NCBI RefSeq assembly: GCF_003072645.1
Contig: NZ_CP028897.1
Location: 1,811,658 to 1,875,657, forward strand
Reading direction: 5' to 3'
DNA from: Dongshaea marina
GTDB taxonomy: Bacteria > Pseudomonadota > Gammaproteobacteria > Enterobacterales > Aeromonadaceae
Length of the DNA: 64,000 nt
In this document: positions 45,626 through 54,118 of the stretch, piece by piece
Position numbering within the stretch: position 1 is the stretch's first letter
Layout of the letters: every line of letters starts with the position of its first letter
Made by a program: the position numbers and the translations under genes
The notes under the pieces: model-generated
What the model was told of the DNA's origin: nothing
The model's database searches: none
Seen by the model: the letters and a program-made list of their open reading frames with translations, nothing else

Positions 45626-48600
45626 ATGCGTGTAGTTAAAAACCTTCAGCAGGGGTTGCTGTTTACTCCGTTTTCATTGGCGCGCCAATCCAGATTGGCG
45701 GTCACCACCTTGGTTGCCTTCGAGCTGGGGGAGCACGAAACTCTCATCGATGAGCAGCAGCTATGGAACCGGGCCTTTGAGGTGCTTGACGGTGAGTTGC
45801 TTGATGCCGGGCTTCCCAAGGTCAGAGGGGAGTGGTTGATCAAGGGAGCCGCTTATCCGGGTGAGAAGGCTCGCTCCAGGGTAAGGGTCGGTGCCGGTGT
45901 TGCCGACTGCAACAAGGTGCTGGATGTTTACGGTCCCCGCCAATGGCTGAGTAATGGTAAGGCGAGTGATCCGCTACCATTTGAGCGTATCCCTCTCGAG
46001 TGGACCTATGCAGTCGGAGGCGTCGCCAAAGATCCAATTCTGAATGATCCATTGCTTGAGGCCGAGCCCTCTCAGGATCTGCTACCGGCTTCTATCTTCT
46101 ATCCATCCCATATTCAGACCCTGCGTAAGCAGAAGATCCCTGCAGCGGGCTTTGCCCAGCTGGGAATGGAAGATCCGGCCCGCCGCCAGTACCTTGGAAC
46201 CTATGATAGCCACTGGCTCAAAAATAACTGGCCCGGTTTTCCCGACGATTTTGATCTGCGTTACTTTAGCGTAGCCCCTGCCGATCAACAGCTTTCGGGT
46301 TGGGTTGAGCCCGGCTCCGAATATAACCTGGTCAATCTTCATCCGGAGCGAGCAGAGATCACCGGACACCTGCCAACCTACCGGCCACGCGCCTTTATTA
46401 AACACCAGGTTAAAGATAAAGAGCACTTCAGTGAATTGGGCCTGCGCTGTGATACCGTCTGGTTCTTGCCCGATGCCGGGATGGGAATAATGTTGTATCG
46501 CGGGGTAATGGATGTCCTCGATGATGAAGCCCTGGATGTGAACGAGATCGTATTGGGTCTTGAGGCTCCGGGAAGTGAGGCTCTGGGCTGGGAGCATTAC
46601 CTGGCGGAGTCTCAAAAGTCTCTGGCGGAGCGGATGGCTCCCGAGACCATGGCCGTTGCTGCAGAGGCTCAGGAAAAAATGGCCGAGGGCAAAAAGCTGC
46701 TGGCCCAAGGTAAAAAGCAGATCAGCGATATTCCCAAACTCCTCAACTTTAAGCTGGATCAGATCAAAGGAAAGACGCCATCACCGCAGATGAGCATGAT
46801 GGATATGGGGCCGGCGATGAGTCGTCAGCTCGATGGACATGTGGAGCGTTTGCTTTCGATGAAAAGCTGGCTCAAGACCCAGCCGGTGGATGATAAGGCT
46901 CTGGCCTCAGTCGATAATGCTCATGCCAGCCTCCTCAAACAGCGCACCCGCATGGGCGCTTTGCCGGCAGAGCTTGCCAAGCAAAAACAAGAGGCCCAGC
47001 AGCAGATTGCCAAGGCCGAGCAGCAACTCAATCAGCAGATGACCCAGCTGCCGCAGCTGCGCCAGCACCCTAATGTCATTGAGGGGATGCAGAATCTTGA
47101 AAAGATGAAGGCTGAGTATGCCCAGATGTTTGAAACCCCAAAAACCTGGTCTGCTCAGGCCAGCCGCTTGGTGTGCCTGGCACAGCAGGGGCTTTCGAAT
47201 AAGCAGGCTGAGTGCGATGAGTTGGGTTTAAGACCCATGAGCTGCCAGCGCTATCTCATCGGATATCTGGATAGGGCACACCCATTTGAGCCGGAAGATT
47301 GGCAACTCGATGAGCCCGCCGAGCGGGAGCATATAGGCCCGGGTGGCTGTTTCCCGAATACCGGGAAGGAGAGTTTACCGGTCTGACGGTTCGCCCTCAT
47401 GGTTTGGATGATGGGTCGGATGAGTACCGGGTCCAGGGGAGTGCAGACCCCTTTGGAGCTCAGGCCCACCAGAGCAGGATGCTCCGGCTCTGGTGGTCGA
47501 AGATCAGCTGACGGCATATCTGCTTGCTCAGGATCTGGATGATTCGCTGCATGTGATGCTGGCTCCAACCCCTGAGAGTGAAGGGGCCGCTGAGCTTGCA
47601 CAGGCGAATCCTTTACTCATACCTGCCTCTTTCTCAGAGAGCCGGGATGGTGAACGATTGGCTCCCTGGGCCGGGCTCAATGAAGCCGCCAGGCTCTGGC
47701 TGCTGCCCGAAGAGAGTGAGTCCTTAACTCAGTTTACCCGGGATGGAAAAGATAGCCGAGACTGGCTCAAGCCTTACCTTAGAGATGAAGAGCTCAAGGC
47801 CCCGATCACAGCGATTTTCGCAAGGCGATGCTGGAAAAGCACACCGGAGGGTTGGAGGTTAAAGAGTATATCCAGCAGCAGATGGAGCAGGGGCTTGTTG
47901 AGGCTCAGCAGCATATTCAGAAGATGCCGGATGGCAAGTCTCAGGAGGTTGCGCTCAAGGGGCTGTCTGAGCTTAAAGGCAAATACCAGCAGGCGTTGAG
48001 CCAGCCCCCTAAGCCCAGTAACCCGGCCGAAACCTTTAAAGAGCTCCGTGCCCAGTTGAATGAGGCCTGCCGTAAGGCTGAGAGTCAGAGCAGCGGGATC
48101 AAAACACCGCTGCCGGCCGATGCGCAACAGAAGATCGCCAGCGGCATGGACAACCTTGCCGGCTTTAAGCAGAAAATGCTGGCAACCCTGGATAAGCTGG
48201 AGCCGCTGGCGATGGAGGCTCCCAAAAAGATTGAGGAGGCGAAACAGCAGGCCGAGGCTCTTAAAAATGACCCTAAACTTGCCCAGATGAGTTTTCGTAA
48301 ACTGAGTCGCCCTGAGTTGGAGCAGGCTTATGCCAGGGGGAGTCACTTAAACGCCTTGATCTCAGTGGTCTGGATCTTCAGGGGATCAAGCTGCAAAACG
48401 CTGATCTTTCCGGCTCACTGCTTCAACAGACCGATTTTAGCGGGAGCGATCTTAGTGGGGTCAGCCTGCGCTCAGCGATCGCCAATAAAATTAACCTCAG
48501 TGAAGCCAACCTTGAAGGTGCCGATCTGAGTAAGGCGATGATGCCCGAGGCACAACTGGCCGGTTGCAGGGCCAGGGGCGCCGTGTGGGATAGTGCACTG

Positions 48601-49311
48601 CTTAAAGGCTCGGATCTCAGTGGTGCGGATCTTCGAGAGGGACAATTTAATAAGGCCCTGCTTGAGAGTGCCAATCTTGATGAGGCATCTCTGGTGAGAG
48701 CGGATCTGAGCTCTATGTACGGGATCAACGCGCAATTGAATGGCTGTGATCTGCGAGAGAGCAGGATGGAGCAGGTGGTTTTGAATAATGCACAGCTTCG
48801 AGGGAGCAAGCTGCAAAATGTCCAAGGCCCCAAGGCTTGTTTGTGGGGGGCCGACCTCCGCCAAGCCAACTTTTCAGGTTCTAAGCTGTTTAATGTGCGC
48901 TTTGGGCCGGCCAGGCTCGATAGTGCGCAATTGGCAGATTGCGATCTCAGACGGATGAATCTTCTCCAGGCCCAGGCTCATCAGGCTAACTTTACAGGCT
49001 CCAAAATGAATGAAGCCCTGGTCAATGATTCAGTGCTGACCCAGTGTGATCTCAGTAAAGCAACGCTGCGGCGTAGCCACCTGGCCCGCTGCGATCTGGA
49101 GGGTGCCGACCTGCAGGGAGCGGATATGATGAACTCACGCCTGACTAAGGCCCGTCTGGTGGGAACCGATCTCAGGGGAGCGAATCTCTACTGCGCCGAA
49201 GTCACTAAGTTGGTGATGGGGGAGACCCGGCTGGCCAGAGCGAATCTGGATTGCACCAGTTTAGAGCGACGTGAACATCTGGTGGAGGAGATCAATCATG
49301 AACCGCAATGA
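45626..49311 (+). CDS. T6SS DUF2169 adaptor fused to pentapeptide repeats, copy 2 (four frame breaks as assembled)
   Basis: Aligns over its whole length with copy 1 (start MRVVKNLQQGLLFTPFSLAR, core WPGFPDDFDLRYFSVAPADQ). The frame breaks at G/C runs 47341-47343, 47448-47451, 47800-47803 and 48336-48340. Adding one base to each restores about 1229 aa, against 1232 aa in copy 1, and gives GPGWLFPEYRE, DPLWSSGPPEQDAPA, APDHSDFRKAM and YARGESLKRLDL at the joins. Four independent losses with no other damage suggest sequencing error. GC-rich like the tss core. ATG 45626 (a second ATG at 45623) has AGGGA upstream. Confidence 0.82.
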
Positions 49312-50352
49312 GCTGCAGCAGCATCTGAAACGCTCGCCGATCATCAAAGACCAGATGTTCTGTGGTGAGGATCTCAGCGCCCTTGCCTGTGACAAGGGGA
49401 TCTTTGAGAACTGCGATTTTTCGCAGAGCCTGCTGTTGGGAGCCCGCTTGCAGGGCAGCATGTTTCGTAATTGTCAGTTTGATCAGGCCCAGCTCGATGG
49501 GATTGATCTAAAGCACTGTGTGCTTGAGGAGTGCACTCTTAACCAGGTGACTCTGACCGGAGCTCAGCTCGCCTCCGCCCTGATTAAGCGTTGCCAGTTA
49601 ACGGGAGCCCAGCTCAACGGAGCTCAGTGCCGCAATACCCTGTTTGAAGAGTGTGATCTCAGTGATGCCTCTATCTTGCAGGCGCAGCTTCAAAAAAGCC
49701 TGATCACTAAGTGCACACTAAAAGAGACACAGCTGTGTGATAGTCTGATTGAGTCCTGTATTCTGTCTGAGTGTGAACTGACGGGGCTCAACCTTCAGGG
49801 AAGCTTTCTGGATAAGAGTTACCTGGCTAAGCAGGATTTGCGGCAGGTGAAACTCAGGGGGGCTCGCCTGTACGCCAGTAAATTCAATGAATGCCAGATG
49901 CAACAGATGGATCTGAGCTCACTGGATATGCCGAACTGCTGTTTTATCCAAAGCCAGTTGGAGCGGGCCAATCTCAACAAAGCCCAGGTGCCCTATGGGA
50001 TCTTTCAGGAGGCTGACCTCACGGGGGCATCCTTGAACCAGACACAGCTAGCCTGTAGCAACTTTGATCAGGCGAAGCTGGATGGGGCTGATTTCACGGG
50101 CAGTAACCTGAACATGTCGGTGATGACCTCGGCCGAGGGACAGTCGGTGACCTGGCGTGATTGTGATTGTAGTTACAGCGACTTCTCATATGCCAGGCTG
50201 AGCGAGGTTGATTTTGGTCAGGCGAACCTGAGCCGGGCGCGTTTTCACCGAAGCGAACTGGATCAGGTGAATTGGCAGGGGCCCGGCGCATCGGGATCCA
50301 ATGGAGTGATGAGAAATTACTAAAGGCCGAAACCTGGTCTTTGAGGAGATAG
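49298..50352 (+). CDS. Pentapeptide-repeat protein, T6SS adaptor module 2 (frameshifted near C-terminus as assembled)
   Basis: About 351 aa of pentapeptide repeats (GIFENCDFSQSLLLGARLQG). ATG 49298 lies within the end of the DUF2169 gene with GGAGGAG seven bases before it. As assembled the frame ends at 50323, but one extra base in the GGGG run 50278-50281 restores ARRIGIQWSDEKLLKAETW and SLRR, ending at 50352. That tail matches the module 1 protein (WSDEELLEAETWDLRR), which strongly supports the repair. Probable scaffold or adaptor with the DUF2169 protein. Confidence 0.78.
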
Positions 50353-50354
50353 AT

Positions 50355-51008
50355 ATGATGGAAAATATTGCACCTAAGCCGATCTCAGAGCCAACTCTTG
50401 AGGCGATGCAAACGGGAATGATCACAGGGATGGCACAGGGATGTTTTGAGGTGAGTTGCGGCGATGAAGTTTGGCTGGCCCGGGCTGCGGCCAGTTGCCT
50501 GCTGGCACCTGAGCTCGGCGATCAGGTCCTGCTGGCCCGCGCCGAACAGTGTTGCTGGATCCTGGCAATTTTGCAGCGTGAGACCAGCAGCCAATATCTG
50601 ATGCAGGTTGAGGGATCCCTCTCGATTAAGGCCCGTGATACGCTGGAGCTCCAGGGAGAACGCACCCTGGGACTGCACTCTGCCGGCGAGACCCGAATGG
50701 TGAGCGAGCAGTTGAGCCTGGATACCAACAGTGCCGAGATGCGTTGTCAGAGTGTTGGTCTGATCGCCCGGATGGCTCGGGTCAGCCTGGGAACCTTCAG
50801 CCAGGTCGCCGAGCGACTGGAGCAGACCATAGAATCTGTTATCGCCCGCATCGGTCAGAACTTTCGGATTGTTCGCGAGCATGATGAACAGCGCAGTGGC
50901 AGTCACCGCCACATGGTGGAGGATACCCTCACCATAGAGGCAAAGAACTGCACTCAGGTTGCAGAGCAGCATATGACCATTGATGCCGAAAAAATTCACC
51001 TGGGCTAG
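50355..51008 (+). CDS. DUF3540 protein, T6SS spike-associated
   Basis: 217 aa. GEGAGG-like Shine-Dalgarno bases (GAGGAG) precede ATG 50355. The middle part (GSLSIKARDTLELQGERTLG, EMRCQSVGLIARMARVSLGT) is a run of short beta strands resembling the gp5/VgrG beta-helix, and DUF3540 genes regularly neighbour DUF2169 and DUF4150 genes in T6SS loci. It may lengthen the short VgrG spike (inference). Only module 2 has this gene. Confidence 0.78.
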   Translation: MMENIAPKPISEPTLEAMQTGMITGMAQGCFEVSCGDEVWLARAAASCLLAPELGDQVLLARAEQCCWILAILQRETSSQYLMQVEGSLSIKARDTLELQGERTLGLHSAGETRMVSEQLSLDTNSAEMRCQSVGLIARMARVSLGTFSQVAERLEQTIESVIARIGQNFRIVREHDEQRSGSHRHMVEDTLTIEAKNCTQVAEQHMTIDAEKIHLG

Positions 51009-51017
51009 GAGCAAGGG

Positions 51018-51425
51018 ATGAGTGCACCGCTTTTTTACGCAAATAATCTGATGGGAATGCGGATTTCCCCGCTGGATGTTCAGCTGGTTCCTCCTTTTAT
51101 GACACCAACCCCCTTTCCAAATGTGGATACCAATGCCATGTGCAACCCGGGTACCCTCTGCATGAAAGTGGTGATGGTGGGAGGCTTTGTGCAAACTCTG
51201 GCGACCATGAAGCCGATGACCCAGGGCTCTCCCCTGATCGGTTCGATGGATGGGGCTCCGGGGATGGGGCCGGCACAGAACACGGATGGCAGCATGAAGG
51301 TGTTTTATGAGGGAATGCCGGGTCACGGTGCGATGAACATGCGGATGAAAAACCTCACCAATGTCCCACCGCAACCCGTCATTCCGGATGCAGGATTTCA
51401 GACCAAGGTGATGGGGATGAGCTAG
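51018..51425 (+). CDS. PAAR-like (DUF4150-type) spike-tip protein, module 2
   Basis: 135 aa. The DUF4150-like pattern is looser than in module 1: LDVQLVPPFMTPTPFPN, then VVMVGGFVQTLATMKPMTQG and SPLIGS. Short, Gly/Met/Pro-rich and without toxin extension. It likely sits at the VgrG/DUF3540 tip. The gene starts 10 bases after DUF3540. Confidence 0.7.
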   Translation: MSAPLFYANNLMGMRISPLDVQLVPPFMTPTPFPNVDTNAMCNPGTLCMKVVMVGGFVQTLATMKPMTQGSPLIGSMDGAPGMGPAQNTDGSMKVFYEGMPGHGAMNMRMKNLTNVPPQPVIPDAGFQTKVMGMS

Positions 51426-51460
51426 GTTGTAGCGATTTGACGCAACGGAGTGTGAATTTT

Positions 51461-52035
51461 ATGAGACGCATAATGAAATTCTTGCTGCCTGTTCTGGTGG
51501 CAATCATTCTGGCGGGGTGCTCCAGCTCCCCGTCGGACTCTACAGCCGGAACGCCACAGCCGGTTACAAGTCCTGATCAGATCAAGTGGGACTGGCAGCC
51601 CGATGCCCTGGAGCTGACCCTGGATTCAAGCAAACAGCTCAACTGGTATGACGGCCAGTCACACAGCCTGATGCTCTGCATGTACCAGCTATCGGATATG
51701 GCAAGCTTCAATGAACTGAGTAAGACCCAGGGGGCCGTGATAAGCTCCTGGAGTGTCAACACTTCAGCGGCACCGTGACCTACCAGTATCGGCTGTTTGT
51801 TCAGCCCGGAGAGTATTCAGGCCAGACCTTTGCCCGTTATCCCAATAGTCGTTTCGTGGCCCTGGTCGCCGGTTATCAGGGCAACAGTGGTCAGAAGATC
51901 ATCATCAGTGAGCCTTTCCCGGTTGAACACACCACCTCGGGTATTTTGTTCTGGACTAAATCGCAATATCAGCCGGGAAAACTGAGTATGCGGCTGCGTC
52001 TTGGAGCCCAGTCACTGCAGAAAAGCAGCCAATAG
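51461..52035 (+). CDS. tssJ: T6SS outer-membrane lipoprotein TssJ (frameshifted as assembled)
   Basis: About 191 aa. A lipoprotein signal (FLLPVLVAIILAGC) is followed by KWDWQPDALELTLDSSKQLN, the usual TssJ beta-sandwich start. The frame breaks at the five-G run 51730-51734. One extra G yields TQGGRDKLLECQHFSGTVTY, continuing to QYRLFVQPGEYS, where the TssJ family has its conserved QPG loop. TssJ holds the TssM periplasmic end at the outer membrane. Its position before tssK supports the call. Without the repair two fragments remain (51437-51778, 51775-52035). Confidence 0.85.
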
Positions 52036-52053
52036 CATGATTAGGAGAATGAA

Positions 52054-53427
52054 GTGAACAGAAATGCCCCTCTTTATTGGCATCAGGGATTGCTGTTGCA
52101 GCCACAACATTTTCAACTGGAATCACAATATCATCAGGCCCATGTGACTCGTATTACTCAGCTCCTTGGCAATGACAGCTGGGGGGTGAATAGCCTGACG
52201 ATTCATGAAGATGCCCTGGCGGAGAAGCGGCTGGTGGTGAGTGAGGGAGAGCTGCTGTTTCCCGATGGCAGCCTGTGCTCAATCCCTGAGTCTGCGAGTG
52301 TCTCCAGCCGCCAGTTTGATCATGCCTGGGTCGAAACCGGCCAGCCCTTCACCGTCTATCTGGGGCTTCGCCAGTGGCAAACCCAGGGGAGTAATGTGGC
52401 CGAGGTAGAGGCTGGCGCCAGCGGTGCCGAGCTCGATAGCCGCCTCATCACAGACTTAGATCCCCACACTGTGCCGGATCTCTATGGCCAGGGAGCTCCG
52501 GGACAGGCGCGGCAGATGCGCTACCTGGTGAAGATCTTCTGGGAGAGCGAGGTGGAGCAGGCTGGAGATTATCAGCTGATCCCGATCGCCCGCCTGGAGC
52601 GCGATGGCCCGAATATCCGGCTGTGTGAGCGGTTTGTGCCGCCGCTTTTGAATGTGCAACAGTGGCCGGGACTGCGCTTTTTGCTGACCGATCTTAGGGA
52701 TCAGATGGTATCACGGGCGCGTCAGGTGGAGCGCTTTAAGCAGCCCGGCGAGCGGATGCTCGAAGAGGGGCAGTTTGATGTGGGACTGATGCTGGCGATC
52801 CAGGCCCTCAATCGCTGTGCCTGGCGGGTTCAGGATCTGGTGGAGACCCCCGTGGTGCATCCGCGGCTGATGTGGTCCTCCCTGTGCTCTATGGTTGCTG
52901 AGCTCAGCAGCTTCGTGATGGATCTGTCGGTGGCCGGGGAGCCGGGAACCGACCGTTGGCCCGAATACGATCACTGCCGGCTGGCCCAGGTGTTTGATCA
53001 GCTGCAGTATCAGCTCAAGCGAGCGCTGCGGGGGATCATAGTCGGTCCCGAGTATGTGGTGCGTCTTGAGAAGCAGCAGGGGATCTGGAGCTGTGAGCTT
53101 GAGGAGCGGGCGCTGTCGGGCGAATTCCGTTACTGGCTGCTGTTTCGTGGTTGTGAGCGGGAGAAACTGCTGGGTGATCTGGGTCGCATGGTCAAGCTGG
53201 CTTCGACCGAGGGACTGACCGCCCTGATGGCGCGGGCGGTTTCCGGGATCCCCCTGACCCCTCAGGAGAGCACCCCTCATGGTCTGCCCTATGTGGAGGC
53301 GGGCCTTTATTGCGAGATCGACAAGGAATCGCCGCTGTGGCAGCAGGTCTGTGATAGCCGCAGGCTGGGCCTGTATTGGATGAGCCCGGAAGAGGGACAG
53401 GTGACCCTCTATATCACCCGAGGATAG
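52054..53427 (+). CDS. tssK: T6SS baseplate-membrane connector TssK
   Basis: 457 aa from GTG 52054 (AGGAGA upstream). The conserved start reads YWHQGLLLQPQHFQLESQYH, then LPDGSLCS-like segments and a C-terminal GIPLTPQESTPHGLPYVEAG. TssK trimers link TssF/TssG to TssL/TssM. Normal length. The stop is two bases before tssL. Confidence 0.96.
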   Translation: MNRNAPLYWHQGLLLQPQHFQLESQYHQAHVTRITQLLGNDSWGVNSLTIHEDALAEKRLVVSEGELLFPDGSLCSIPESASVSSRQFDHAWVETGQPFTVYLGLRQWQTQGSNVAEVEAGASGAELDSRLITDLDPHTVPDLYGQGAPGQARQMRYLVKIFWESEVEQAGDYQLIPIARLERDGPNIRLCERFVPPLLNVQQWPGLRFLLTDLRDQMVSRARQVERFKQPGERMLEEGQFDVGLMLAIQALNRCAWRVQDLVETPVVHPRLMWSSLCSMVAELSSFVMDLSVAGEPGTDRWPEYDHCRLAQVFDQLQYQLKRALRGIIVGPEYVVRLEKQQGIWSCELEERALSGEFRYWLLFRGCEREKLLGDLGRMVKLASTEGLTALMARAVSGIPLTPQESTPHGLPYVEAGLYCEIDKESPLWQQVCDSRRLGLYWMSPEEGQVTLYITRG

Positions 53428-53429
53428 TT

Positions 53430-54101
53430 ATGGTTTTATTGGGAATTTATCAGCCATTTATGGCGGCGGTGTCCCTGGTGGCCGAAGGCAAGTGCCAGCT
53501 GGAGAGCGCCGCGATCGGTGACTGGCTGGAGGAGCTGCGCGAGCAGACCAGCGCTCAGATCGGGCGTCTGCGGGGTGCCAGTGAGTGGCAGGGGGATGCG
53601 GATTTTGCGGTGTACGCCTGGGCCGATGAGATGTTGCTGCTCTCAGAGTGGGGAGTAGCCCAGGGGTGGCAGCCACTGCAGATGCGCTTTTTCGGGACCA
53701 ACTGCGCCGGAGAGGAGTTTTTTGTCAGGCTTGATAGCCTTCTGGCAGGGCACCGCAAGCAGCAGACCAATCCGGCACAGCTGGCGGTGGTGACGGATCT
53801 GCTGTCTATCTACGGGGCTTGTCTGGCCAGTGGCTTCAAGGGGCGCTTTTACCATGAGGGAGAGGCGCACCTACAGCAGGTTCGCCGTGAAATCGATGAA
53901 TGCCTGGGACACGAGGAGCAGGAGACTCTGTTTGATGTGCTGCATGAGAATCCGACCAGCTCACGCAAGCGAATTAAGGCGTGGCACTGGATTGATCCAC
54001 TGGGGATCGCGCTGATCATCGGGGCATTGATTGGGACCCTGGTGGTGTTTTTGGTCTATCACGATCTATTGGTGACTGAGCTGTTGAATTGGCCCGGATA
54101 G
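53430..54101 (+). CDS. tssL: T6SS inner-membrane protein TssL (DotU)
   Basis: 223 aa from ATG 53430, two bases after tssK. Cytoplasmic helical domain (ADFAVYAWADEMLLLSEWG, then LQMRFFGTNCAGEEFF), and one C-terminal membrane helix (ALIIGALIGTLVVFLVYH). No OmpA-like peptidoglycan-binding extension, so it is the short form. It forms the membrane complex with TssM and TssJ. Confidence 0.95.
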   Translation: MVLLGIYQPFMAAVSLVAEGKCQLESAAIGDWLEELREQTSAQIGRLRGASEWQGDADFAVYAWADEMLLLSEWGVAQGWQPLQMRFFGTNCAGEEFFVRLDSLLAGHRKQQTNPAQLAVVTDLLSIYGACLASGFKGRFYHEGEAHLQQVRREIDECLGHEEQETLFDVLHENPTSSRKRIKAWHWIDPLGIALIIGALIGTLVVFLVYHDLLVTELLNWPG

Positions 54102-54118
54102 AGGGATTGGAGAGCCAA

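Noticed and set aside
50385-51374. 329-codon minus-strand frame opposite the DUF3540 and PAAR-like genes
   Set aside because: Runs across two well-supported plus-strand genes; composition typical of antisense frames.
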